Shown here piece after piece: positions 8,454-15,888 of a stretch of DNA of 41,874 nucleotides (the stretch's first letter is position 1; each line of letters begins with the position of its first letter). Both the position numbers and the translations under genes were made by a program. This DNA is from Erysipelotrichaceae bacterium. Lineage in GTDB: Bacteria > Bacillota_I > Bacilli_A > Erysipelotrichales > Erysipelotrichaceae. The DNA lies in assembly GCA_017432895.1 (NCBI GenBank), contig JAFRIG010000060.1, forward strand, positions 1-41,874, written 5' to 3'. Under the pieces are notes generated by a model, which was not told the DNA's origin, searched no databases, and saw only the letters and a list, made by a program, of their open reading frames with translations.

Positions 8454-8469
8454 CGGTCTTGAAAGACCG
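8454..8469 (+). promoter_or_regulatory. Leader hairpin abutting the SD of the lipoprotein gene
   Basis: CGGTCT-TGAA-AGACCG is a perfect 6-bp stem ending immediately before GGAGGGAGAAAA and the ATG at 8482. It may protect or modulate ribosome access; no T-run follows, so it is not a terminator. Confidence 0.4.
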
Positions 8470-8481
8470 GGAGGGAGAAAA

Positions 8482-9594
8482 ATGAAAAAAAGAAGATCGT
8501 TTCTGTTTATTCTGGTCCTGTGCTTTCTGATGATCCTTGGCGGCTGTACCAGCAAAGACAGCAAGGAAGAAGTCACGAGTACCAGCTACGATCTGGGAGG
8601 CAAGACCTACTATAATACCGTCGACAACTACGGTCATGAAGATCATGCCAAGATCTGGTTTGGCAAGGATAATTCCTTTGTTTTGAACGACTCGTATGCC
8701 GATGGTTATTATGAGATAAGCGGCAAATGGTCCTTGAGCGAAAACGTCTGCAACCTCGATGTCGAGAGTACCGGCAAGGGCACTTACACCAAGATCATCT
8801 TCGAAGTTCAGGATGACGATACATTAAAACTGAAGACATCTTTGGAGGGGTCGAAGTCCGATGAACTGTTCTCGACCACCGAGACTAAAGGCTCGGCCGT
8901 AACGCCGAAAGACGACAGTTCAACGATCGCCGAAACAGAGAAAGGCGATGAAAAGAAAGATGAAGCTCCTGTATCGGAACCTTCACCGCCCGAAATGACT
9001 CATGAGCCGATCCCATGCACAGGCATAACTTCTTTGTATCACAACTACTGGTCATACGAAGGAACCAAGAACTGGGATCTCGAGATCAGACCGGAACCGG
9101 CTGATACGACCGATCCGATCAGTTTCAAATCCAACGATGAAAGCGTCGTTACGATCGACAGCCAGGGTAGAGCTACGGCGGTAGCCCCAGGCAAGACGAC
9201 GATCGAAGCGACCTGCGGAAGCAAGAAGATCACGGTCGGCTATGAAGTCAGGGTCAAAGAAGTCGAAGGACCTAAGGGCGATGGCGATACGCTGACCTAC
9301 ACGGCTCAGATCTCCGATGTGCAAAAAGCGTATCAGCCCAGCATCTATCTGGATGGCGCCGGTTTCTTTACCTTCACCGAAAACGTCTATGCCGGCATGG
9401 CCAGATACAAGGGCTACTACGACAAGAAAGACGGCAAGGTCATCTGTACCGTCACCGATGCATCGGAGATGAAGGGTTTTGCGGGCGAGGGTGTCACGGA
9501 GATCGTCTTCAAGATCGTCGATGAAAAGACTCTGAAACTCAAGACCGATCTGTGCATGTCGACTAACGGCACGCTGTTCTATCTGGGGTCATAG
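8482..9594 (+). CDS. Lipoprotein with a Big_2 (Ig-like) domain between two similar modules
   Basis: This 370-aa protein has a lipoprotein signal peptide (KKRR, hydrophobic core, lipobox LGGC with the Cys near residue 22). Residues about 30-130 form a module ending in IIFEVQDDDTLKLKTSLEG. A Ser/Pro/Glu-rich linker follows (about 135-170). A bacterial Ig-like Big_2 domain is next, with the hallmarks SNDESVVTIDSQGRATAVAPG and GKTTIEATCG (about 175-255). The C-terminal module (about 265-370) ends in EIVFKIVDEKTLKLKTDLC and is clearly similar to the first. It should be anchored outside the membrane, perhaps as a wall- or matrix-binding surface protein. It has a strong SD (GGAGGG) and a terminator, so it is monocistronic. 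Exact function is unknown. Confidence 0.85.
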   Translation: MKKRRSFLFILVLCFLMILGGCTSKDSKEEVTSTSYDLGGKTYYNTVDNYGHEDHAKIWFGKDNSFVLNDSYADGYYEISGKWSLSENVCNLDVESTGKGTYTKIIFEVQDDDTLKLKTSLEGSKSDELFSTTETKGSAVTPKDDSSTIAETEKGDEKKDEAPVSEPSPPEMTHEPIPCTGITSLYHNYWSYEGTKNWDLEIRPEPADTTDPISFKSNDESVVTIDSQGRATAVAPGKTTIEATCGSKKITVGYEVRVKEVEGPKGDGDTLTYTAQISDVQKAYQPSIYLDGAGFFTFTENVYAGMARYKGYYDKKDGKVICTVTDASEMKGFAGEGVTEIVFKIVDEKTLKLKTDLCMSTNGTLFYLGS

Positions 9595-9618
9595 AGAAGA
9601 AACGAAATTACTGAAGAC

Positions 9619-9647
9619 AAGGAGACTCAAAGCGAGCCTCCTTTTTG
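9619..9647 (+). terminator. Terminator after the Big_2 lipoprotein gene
   Basis: AAGGAG (9619-9624) pairs with CTCCTT, with an inner CTC/GAG pairing, and runs into TTTTT. Confidence 0.75.
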
Positions 9648-9680
9648 TAAGACATAAAATAGTACGCAGAACCAAACCAA

Positions 9681-9696
9681 TATAATAGAGTATAAT
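9681..9696 (+). promoter_or_regulatory. Twin TATAAT boxes immediately upstream of the PHP gene
   Basis: TATAAT occurs at 9681-9686 and again at 9691-9696. The second ends 7 nt before ATG 9704 with no SD in between, which predicts a leaderless transcript; the first would give a leader of about 11 nt. No clear -35. Confidence 0.5.
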
Positions 9697-9703
9697 AATT
9701 GGT

Positions 9704-10567
9704 ATGAACAAGCGCTGCGATCTTCACTCCCATTCCAATTTTTCCGATGGAACTCTGACGCCGACTCAGCTGGTCAAACTAGCGGAAAAGCAGGGACTAA
9801 GTGCCCTGGCTTTGACCGACCATAATACAGCTACCGGTCTTAGGGAATTCATGGAAGCAGGGAAAAACAGTCCCGTCATCACGGTACCGGGTTGCGAATT
9901 CACGACGGAGTGGAACCGCAAGGAGATCCATATCGTCGGCTTGTTTTTTGCGGAAAAATACTGGAACGAAGTGGAAGACTTTGTCGAACTGATGCACATG
10001 TCCAAGCTCAACAGCAATACAACTCTGATCAGAAAGCTCAACGAAGCCGGTTATCAGGTTTCCGCCGATGAAGCCCAGGCTTTGACCGATGGCAGCGATT
10101 TCAACCGGGCTCATGTGGCAAGGGTCTTACTGGCAAAAGGTTATGTGAGCAGTGTTTCGGAAGCTTTCGATACCTTGCTGAAGGAAGGAAATGGTTTCTA
10201 TACGCCAGCCAAAAGGATCACTTCTTTTGCGGCGATCCGTTTCATCAAGACTTTCGGAGCCACAGCGATCTTCGCCCATCCTTTGTTGAATCTTACCTAC
10301 AATGAAATGACGGAATTTCTGCCATTGGCCAAAGAAGCCGGACTCGATGCGATCGAGACCCGCTACACGGAATTCGATGAAGAGATGCGTCAAACGGCTA
10401 TCTCGCTGGCAGAAACTTACGGTCTAAAACAGAGTGGGGGTTCCGATTTCCATGGCCAGACCAAGCCCGGCATCGATCTGGGTACCGGCCGAGGCGATCT
10501 GTTTGTGCCTTATGAATTTTACGAGGACATGTTAAGCTGTGCGCCTCTATACAAAGAGGATGAATAA
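9704..10567 (+). CDS. PHP domain phosphoesterase (nucleoside bisphosphate phosphatase / RNase AM-like)
   Basis: This 287-aa protein has all PHP metal-site motifs: DLHSHSNFSDG at the N-terminus, ALTDHNT, GCEFTTEW, the AHVAR block, IFAHPLL and GGSDFHG near the end. This layout matches the YciV/TrpH group, which hydrolyses 3',5'-nucleoside bisphosphates and trims 5' ends of RNA. It is cytoplasmic and monocistronic, flanked by terminators on both sides, and its start has a -10 box but no SD. The broad family is secure; the precise substrate is inferred. Confidence 0.88.
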   Translation: MNKRCDLHSHSNFSDGTLTPTQLVKLAEKQGLSALALTDHNTATGLREFMEAGKNSPVITVPGCEFTTEWNRKEIHIVGLFFAEKYWNEVEDFVELMHMSKLNSNTTLIRKLNEAGYQVSADEAQALTDGSDFNRAHVARVLLAKGYVSSVSEAFDTLLKEGNGFYTPAKRITSFAAIRFIKTFGATAIFAHPLLNLTYNEMTEFLPLAKEAGLDAIETRYTEFDEEMRQTAISLAETYGLKQSGGSDFHGQTKPGIDLGTGRGDLFVPYEFYEDMLSCAPLYKEDE

Positions 10568-10615
10568 GCGGAAACTTTGAAAAGTTACGTTTAAAAACAC
10601 ATCAAAAAATAATAC

Positions 10616-10646
10616 CAGCTATGGAGTTTCTGTAGCTGTTTTTTTG
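10616..10646 (+). terminator. Plus-strand terminator after the PHP gene
   Basis: CAGCTA (10616-10621) pairs with TAGCTG (10633-10638), followed by TTTTTTT. It sits back to back with the minus-strand terminator of the regulator gene. Confidence 0.75.
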
Positions 10647-10660
10647 TTTGTTAAGTTAAC

Positions 10661-10685
10661 AAAAAGAAAAGACCCACAGGGTCTT
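10661..10685 (-). terminator. Minus-strand terminator of the PrpR_N-type regulator
   Basis: On the minus strand AAGACCC-TGT-GGGTCTT (10685-10669) is followed by TTCTTTTT. Confidence 0.75.
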
Positions 10686-10694
10686 GATCGATTT

Positions 10695-12485
10695 TCATTC
10701 AGTCTCTTTCAGGATACGCCAGAGAGTCGTGCGGCTGATGCCTAGTCTTTTGGCGGCTGCGGTTTGGTTGTTGTCGCATTCCTTAAGTACTTTATTTACT
10801 ATCTCTCTTTCAATGAGATAAAGCGGCTGTTTAAGATTCAGCATATCATGTCCTGTAGTGCCGTTATCAGAGAAAGTTTCTTCATATTGCAGAAGAGAGA
10901 GAACGTCATTAAGCCTTATCAGATGTTCCTTAGCGGTGCTGACAAGCTGGGAGAGGATACGTTCAAGCTGAATGTAGTTGCCGGGCCATAAGAAGTTTTG
11001 CATTGCATCAAGAGCCGAATTTTCCATGCGCATATAACCTATCTTTCCTAAGGCGTTCTGCTGGCTGAAATAGAGGTTGATAATGAGCGGAATGCGTTCA
11101 GCATGATAGCGCAACGGTTCCATGGCTACTTCCAGACACTGGAATTTGTTTTTCAGATACAACAGATGTTTTTGCATGACTTCTCCGGAAGGGCTGCAGG
11201 AAAAGATGACGGTATTGTGTCGGCAGAAGTCCACATGAACCAGAAAGGAAAGCAGTTCTTTCATGAAGGAATCGCTGTTATGTTCCATGTTTTTGATATG
11301 CACGACGTTCCCGGTAAGGAAAAGAGGTGAACGTGTATGATTAAGCAGAAATTCACGTTCCCTGTCGTTCAGCATTTCGCAATCGATCTCAATGAAGGGC
11401 TGCTTGCTGGCGGGGCAGTTGAGGTAGTAATATTGGGCGGTGCCGGTTCTGCCGCTGCCGTATTCTCCCATGATCAGCAGCGGTTTTTGCGAATTGATCA
11501 TACGTTCCAGACTGGTCCTTATGGGATTGATCTCACCGCTGAGCTGAAAGAAGCTGTCCCGATACATCGTCTCGATCTCTTTACGCGTGTAGAAAAAGAT
11601 CCCGCTGTAGCGATTCGATGATCCTGTCCGGTTGCGGTTAATGGCGTAGGTCACGAATTCCCGTTCACCATATATGGCAAGGGATGCGTTAATGGTATAA
11701 ATATATCCTTCAATGGTGCGAATGATGCGGCTGGTCTTTTGGTTTCTTATCTCATCCAAAAGACTGGTGAAAAGGGGCATAAGCTGTTGCTTGGCGTGCT
11801 GAAGAGAGCTGAAGTAAAGAGAGTTGTCTTCTCTGAAGATAACCAGATCGCCGTTTTGTTCACTGAGTATCTCTCTTAAGAAAGCATTCTCATCTCTTAA
11901 GGCTCTTCTTTCCCTCATTTCTTCGATCGCTTCTTCCAAAGCCCGACGTATGGACTCGCTGCCGGAGGTGATCAAAAGAGTATCAAAACCCTCTTCACGG
12001 GCCAAAGAAGCGGAAATAACATCGCAGATGACGGTTTGAAAACCGTCGTTTTTTAACTGCTTCAGTACCGCTTCCAGCTCGCTTGAAGCAAAGATGGTAA
12101 AGACCTCAATATCCAGATTCAGTAATTCGATGAGTTGAGAGGCACTCTCGGTGATGCTACGATAGCCGACAACTGCAGTTTTTTGAAATTGGTGTTCACA
12201 GATCTGGATGGCCTGCAGGACATCAAATAAGGAGATCGGCACTTCCTTGACAGGCAAATCGACCCTTTCCTTTAACAGGGAGGCGGTACCGCCACGCGAG
12301 ATGATGATGTCATAGTTGCTGTGGAAATTTTCCTGAGCCAGGCGGACACCTTCTTCCAGGTTACCTGTCAAGGCATCCAGCTGTATATCAGGGAAGTTTA
12401 CGGCTTCCCGGATGATGCTTTCCCGCATGCCTTCATATGGTGCAATGGCTAGAATGCGGATCTTTTCTTCTGCTTGCTGTTTCAT
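10695..12485 (-). CDS. PrpR_N-type transcriptional regulator with degenerate AAA+ domain and Fis-type HTH
   Basis: This 596-aa protein has three parts. Residues about 8-200 are a PrpR_N-like ligand-sensing domain (IRILAIAPYEGM, DIIISRGGTASLL, VCDVISASLAREEG). A PAS-like middle follows. Residues about 315-520 form an AAA+-like module, and a Fis-family HTH ends the protein (NQTAAAKRLGISRTTLWRILK). The AAA+ part is degenerate: Walker A reads GEYGSGRTG with Arg346 where the ATP-binding Lys is expected, the Walker B acidic pair is absent (LFLTGNVVHI), and no GAFTGA sigma-54 contact loop is visible. It therefore probably does not activate sigma-54 polymerase and more likely acts as a ligand-responsive DNA-binding regulator at ordinary promoters. 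It is transcribed divergently from the acid-sugar operon at 12612 and shares its control region, so it is the likely regulator of that operon and of itself. Confidence 0.88.
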   Translation of the reverse strand: MKQQAEEKIRILAIAPYEGMRESIIREAVNFPDIQLDALTGNLEEGVRLAQENFHSNYDIIISRGGTASLLKERVDLPVKEVPISLFDVLQAIQICEHQFQKTAVVGYRSITESASQLIELLNLDIEVFTIFASSELEAVLKQLKNDGFQTVICDVISASLAREEGFDTLLITSGSESIRRALEEAIEEMRERRALRDENAFLREILSEQNGDLVIFREDNSLYFSSLQHAKQQLMPLFTSLLDEIRNQKTSRIIRTIEGYIYTINASLAIYGEREFVTYAINRNRTGSSNRYSGIFFYTRKEIETMYRDSFFQLSGEINPIRTSLERMINSQKPLLIMGEYGSGRTGTAQYYYLNCPASKQPFIEIDCEMLNDREREFLLNHTRSPLFLTGNVVHIKNMEHNSDSFMKELLSFLVHVDFCRHNTVIFSCSPSGEVMQKHLLYLKNKFQCLEVAMEPLRYHAERIPLIINLYFSQQNALGKIGYMRMENSALDAMQNFLWPGNYIQLERILSQLVSTAKEHLIRLNDVLSLLQYEETFSDNGTTGHDMLNLKQPLYLIEREIVNKVLKECDNNQTAAAKRLGISRTTLWRILKETE

Positions 12486-12496
12486 AAATGAACAAT

Positions 12497-12525
12497 ATCA
12501 TAAAAAGAATGTTTTAACAATTCAA
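12497..12525 (-). promoter_or_regulatory. Promoter of the PrpR_N-type regulator
   Basis: The minus strand has TTGAAT (12525-12520), a 17-bp spacer, and TATGAT (12502-12497). The box ends 11 nt before the ATG at 12485 and there is no SD, so the leader would be only a few nucleotides. Confidence 0.6.
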
Positions 12526-12537
12526 AATGTTAAAATA
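12510..12537. promoter_or_regulatory. Inverted-repeat operator between the regulator and the acid-sugar operon
   Basis: TGTTTTAACA (12510-12519) and TGTTAAAATA (12528-12537) form a near-perfect inverted repeat with an 8-bp spacer. The repeat straddles the regulator's own -35 box, as expected for autoregulation, and lies about 50 bp upstream of the operon's -10. The Fis-type HTH protein encoded at 10695 is the obvious candidate binder. Confidence 0.55.
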
Positions 12538-12566
12538 TGAAACACTTTTTAGCCGGTAAAACAGGA

Positions 12567-12591
12567 ATGAAAACGTTTACATTTCTATAAT
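12567..12591 (+). promoter_or_regulatory. Operon promoter -10 with overlapping cre (CcpA) site
   Basis: The 15 bases at 12567-12581 (ATGAAAACGTTTACA) match the cre consensus WTGNAANCGNWNNCW at every fixed position. A perfect TATAAT follows at 12586-12591. The cre site covers the -35/spacer region, where bound CcpA would block polymerase, so glucose-type catabolite repression of the operon is predicted. No good -35 is present, consistent with dependence on the divergent activator. Confidence 0.65.
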
Positions 12592-12611
12592 GAAGGCAGA
12601 AAGAGGCCAAA

Positions 12612-13835
12612 ATGACTCATAATTCCACAAAAATCTATATACTGGCTGACGATCTGACCGGGGCGCTTGACTCCGGTGTTCAGCTAAGCAAGAAAGGTGA
12701 TCAGGTACTGATCACCCTGGATACGCACAGGCCTTTTGAAAAGATCGATGGAGCGGATGTGCTGGTGATCGATACGGAAACCAGGCACATAGAAGCGAAA
12801 GCCGCGTATCAGAAAGTATATGAACTGATCAGGCAGGCAAAAGAATCGGGTATTAAGAAAATCTATAAGAAGACGGATTCCGGTCTTAGAGGCAATGTCG
12901 GTGCGGAACTGACGGCTTTTCTTGATGCTTATGAAGCCGAAAAGATCGATTTTGTACCGGCCTGGCCTAAAATGCAGCGCATCACGGTCAATGGCGTCCA
13001 TTATGTCAATGGCGTACCGCTTTCGGAAAGCATCTTTTCCCGGGATGTTGTTGATCCGGTGAGTGAAAGTGAGATCGAAAAATTGATACGCCGGCAATCA
13101 AACGCCGCTATCAGTCACCATGAAACAAATAAAGAAGAAAAAGGCATCGTCATCTATGACTGTCAAAGCGACGAGGAACTGGAAGAGATAGCCGGAAAAC
13201 TTTTCGCTCCTGAAAAGGAGTCTTTCCTGCTGGCAGGCTGTGCGGGTCTGCTGGAAAAGTTCCCCGATAAGAAGATCGATCAAAATAACAGCAGCGTGCA
13301 GCTGAATCCGAAACTGGTCGTGCTTTCCGGGTCGATGAACGATGTCACGAAAGCTCAGCTGGAAAAAGCTCAAAAGGATGGCGCTTACCGTGTTCATATC
13401 CCGATGCAAAAGGTGGCTTGCGACAGCTGGAAGGAAGAAGAGATCGCTTCGTTTGCCACTGACTTCCTGAAGAAAGCATCCGGTGATATCGCCATCATCG
13501 ATACCATGGACAGCTTTGAAGAAGTGAATATCACCCGTGGTTCTCTCAGTTTCCAGATCGCCTGGTACATGGGCCTGCTGTGTGAAAAGCTGATCGATCA
13601 GGGAATGGATGCCACGCTGATGATCATCGGCGGTGATACGCTGCTGGGTGTTGTGAATCAGCTTGATATCACTACCTTGAGACCGATCAGGGAAATGGAA
13701 AGCGGCATCGTGCTGTCAGCCTATCAGAGGCAGGATGTGGAAGGATATATCATCACCAAGAGCGGAGGCTTCGGCAGTGAAGCTCTATTGAAAAAGATAC
13801 AGGAAAATCTGAAGGAGGATTCAGTATGTCATTAG
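12612..13835 (+). CDS. DUF1537 four-carbon acid-sugar kinase (DtnK/OtnK family)
   Basis: This 407-aa protein is an ATP-dependent kinase of four-carbon acid sugars. The N-terminal substrate domain shows IYILADDLTGALDSG, VIDTETRH, IYKKTDSGLRGNVGAEL and VPAWPKMQRIT. The C-terminal nucleotide domain shows VVLSGSMNDVT, IIGGDTLLGV and IITKSGGFG. Characterised relatives phosphorylate D-threonate, L-threonate or 2-oxo-tetronates at O4. Because a PdxA2 homologue lies in the same operon, D-threonate or D-erythronate 4-kinase activity is the best guess (known pairing: DtnK plus PdxA2 gives dihydroxyacetone phosphate). It is the first gene after the cre-bearing promoter; its SD is weak (GAGG). The end overlaps the next gene by 10 nt. 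Confidence 0.9.
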   Translation: MTHNSTKIYILADDLTGALDSGVQLSKKGDQVLITLDTHRPFEKIDGADVLVIDTETRHIEAKAAYQKVYELIRQAKESGIKKIYKKTDSGLRGNVGAELTAFLDAYEAEKIDFVPAWPKMQRITVNGVHYVNGVPLSESIFSRDVVDPVSESEIEKLIRRQSNAAISHHETNKEEKGIVIYDCQSDEELEEIAGKLFAPEKESFLLAGCAGLLEKFPDKKIDQNNSSVQLNPKLVVLSGSMNDVTKAQLEKAQKDGAYRVHIPMQKVACDSWKEEEIASFATDFLKKASGDIAIIDTMDSFEEVNITRGSLSFQIAWYMGLLCEKLIDQGMDATLMIIGGDTLLGVVNQLDITTLRPIREMESGIVLSAYQRQDVEGYIITKSGGFGSEALLKKIQENLKEDSVCH

Positions 13836-14992
13836 AAAGATACAGCATCAAGATGCCCAAGGCGGTCTACAGCGGTGTGGATGCCTTAGACAACATCACG
13901 GATCTCATCATTGCCAAGAAAGCGAACAAGGTAGCGGCTTTTACCGATAAGGGTTTGCGTAAACTGGGCTTGTTCGATCTGGTGGAAGAAAGGATCCAGA
14001 AAGCCAATGTGGCATACGACATCTTTGACGATCTGCCGGCTGAACCGACGTATATGCAGGTACAGAGCGTCATCGATGATTTCAAGAAGAATGCCTACGA
14101 CCTGATCGTAGCCTGCGGCGGCGGTTCGGTCATGGACGCGGCCAAGCTGGCCAGCGTGCTGGTAACGGATGAATATACGGTAAAAGATCTGCTTGATACA
14201 CCTGCTTTGGCAAAGAAGTGTGTAGAAGTGATCATGATCCCGACGACAGCCGGAACCGGAGCGGAATGCACACCAAACGCCATCGTCGGTGTCCCGGAAA
14301 AAGAACTGAAGATCGGTATCGTCAACGACAATCTGATCGCCGACTACGTCATCCTGGATGCGGAAATGATCCGCAATCTGCCTCGCAGTATTGCGGCAGC
14401 GACCGGCGTGGATGCGCTGTGTCATGCCATCGAATGTTATACCTCCAATAAAGCCAATCCTTTCAGTGACATGTTTGCTCTGCAGGCCTTCGATATCATC
14501 ATGAACAATATCGAAAAAGCTTGCGACGACAAGGAAGCATTACATGAAAAGAATATGATGCAGATCGCAGCCTTTTATGGCGGAGCAGCCATCACGGCCA
14601 GTGGCACGACTGCGGTGCATGCTCTCAGCTATCCCTTAGGCGGCAAGTATCATATCGCACACGGCGTATCCAATGCGATGCTGCTGATTCCGGTGATGCG
14701 TTTCAATGAAGTAGCCTGCCGTTCATTGTTTGCGAAGGCCTGGGACAGGGCAAATCATTCTGAAAAGCAGCTTGCAAGCGAAGAAGAAAAATCACTGGCT
14801 TTGATCGAATGGATGGAAAGCATCGTCAAACATCTGGATATTCCAACCGACTTAAAGCAGTTCGGTGTCGATCCGGCCGATCTGGATAGCCTGGTGGAAG
14901 CCGGCATGAGCGTACAGCGTTTACTGGTCAACAACAGAAGAGAAGTCACGGCTGAAGATGCCCGTGCCATATACATGGAGGTACTCAAATAA
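13826..14992 (+). CDS. Iron-containing alcohol dehydrogenase
   Basis: This 388-aa protein is a group III metal-dependent alcohol dehydrogenase. It has the NAD(P)-binding glycine motif CGGGSVMDAAK and the GTGAECTPNAI block. Metal ligands are Asp196, His200 (GVDALCHAIE), His265 (VHALSYPLGG) and His279 (HIAHG). Such enzymes interconvert aldehydes and alcohols or hydroxy acids. A strong AAGGAGG precedes the ATG, which lies inside the end of the kinase gene, so the two are coupled. In context it may oxidise a hydroxy acid entering the pathway or reduce the aldehyde released by the next gene's aldolase; sequence alone does not decide. Confidence 0.92.
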   Translation: MSLERYSIKMPKAVYSGVDALDNITDLIIAKKANKVAAFTDKGLRKLGLFDLVEERIQKANVAYDIFDDLPAEPTYMQVQSVIDDFKKNAYDLIVACGGGSVMDAAKLASVLVTDEYTVKDLLDTPALAKKCVEVIMIPTTAGTGAECTPNAIVGVPEKELKIGIVNDNLIADYVILDAEMIRNLPRSIAAATGVDALCHAIECYTSNKANPFSDMFALQAFDIIMNNIEKACDDKEALHEKNMMQIAAFYGGAAITASGTTAVHALSYPLGGKYHIAHGVSNAMLLIPVMRFNEVACRSLFAKAWDRANHSEKQLASEEEKSLALIEWMESIVKHLDIPTDLKQFGVDPADLDSLVEAGMSVQRLLVNNRREVTAEDARAIYMEVLK

Positions 14993-15888
14993 TGACAGAA
15001 ATTAAAGGAATCATCGTTCCGATCCTGACACCGTTTCATGAAGATGAATCGCTGAATCTGGATGAACTGAGAGTTCAGATCGAGCGAATGATCGAAGCGG
15101 GGATCGACGGAATCTTCCCGTTTGGTACTAATGGTGAAGGCTACATCTTAAATACGGAAGAAAAGTATCAGGTGCTCAAGACCACGATCGAACAGGTAGA
15201 TCATCGGGTCCCTGTCTATGCGGGTACCGGCTGTATTTCCACCAAAGAGACGATCAAACAGTCGTTGATGGCAAAGGAACTTGGCGCCGATGTCGTCAGC
15301 ATCATTACGCCGTCCTTTGCGAAAGCCTCCCAGGAAGAACTCTATGTGCACTATAAAACAGTTGCCGAAGCGGTGGATATGCCTGTTCTGCTGTATAACA
15401 TCCCGGCTCGTACCGGAAACGCCCTTCTGCCGGAAACGGTTGAAAGGCTCTCCGAAATAGATAATATCGTCGGTGCCAAAGATTCCAGCGGTGACTGGGA
15501 AAATCTCAAAGCCTATATCGCGATCCGGAAAAAGAGAAACGATTTTGCAATCCTAAGCGGTAATGACAGCCTGATCTTAAACTGTCTCAAAGAAGGCGGA
15601 CAGGGTGCCATCGCCGGTTGTGCCAACGTCTATCCTCATGTGCTGGCTTCCATCTATGATCATTTCATAGCCGATCAGCTGGAAGAAGCCCAAAAGGCTC
15701 AGGATTCGATCGCATCGTTTAGAGCGGTGTTCCAGTATGGTAACCCGAACACGATCGTCAAAAAGGCTGTCGGCTTACTGGGTTATCCGGTAGGAGAGTG
15801 CCGGGCACCGTTCAACGGTTTAAGTGAAGAAGGATATGCGGCATTAAGAAAAGTGCTTGAAGAAAACAAGGAAAGAGGGATGAAGTGA
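14992..15888 (+). CDS. DapA-family (class I) aldolase/lyase
   Basis: This 298-aa protein is of the dihydrodipicolinate synthase/N-acetylneuraminate lyase superfamily. The Schiff-base lysine is Lys163 (IVGAKDSSGD) and the catalytic tyrosine is Tyr135 (VLLYNIPARTG); the pyruvate-binding loop reads FGTNGEGY. Members add or remove pyruvate from aldehydes. It is not likely to be the lysine-biosynthetic DapA because it sits inside a sugar-acid operon, overlapping its neighbours by one base on each side. A 2-oxo acid aldolase releasing pyruvate plus an aldehyde is the best reading. It lacks the features expected of NanA. Confidence 0.88.
   Translation: MTEIKGIIVPILTPFHEDESLNLDELRVQIERMIEAGIDGIFPFGTNGEGYILNTEEKYQVLKTTIEQVDHRVPVYAGTGCISTKETIKQSLMAKELGADVVSIITPSFAKASQEELYVHYKTVAEAVDMPVLLYNIPARTGNALLPETVERLSEIDNIVGAKDSSGDWENLKAYIAIRKKRNDFAILSGNDSLILNCLKEGGQGAIAGCANVYPHVLASIYDHFIADQLEEAQKAQDSIASFRAVFQYGNPNTIVKKAVGLLGYPVGECRAPFNGLSEEGYAALRKVLEENKERGMK

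Noticed and set aside
12486..12611. Sigma-54 (-24/-12) promoter for the operon
   Set aside because: No GG-N10-GC element is present; a TATAAT box is, and the regulator lacks GAFTGA.
14992..15888. Lysine-biosynthetic DapA or sialic acid lyase NanA
   Set aside because: Operon context is sugar-acid catabolism and the substrate-loop motif (FGTNGEG) does not point to either.
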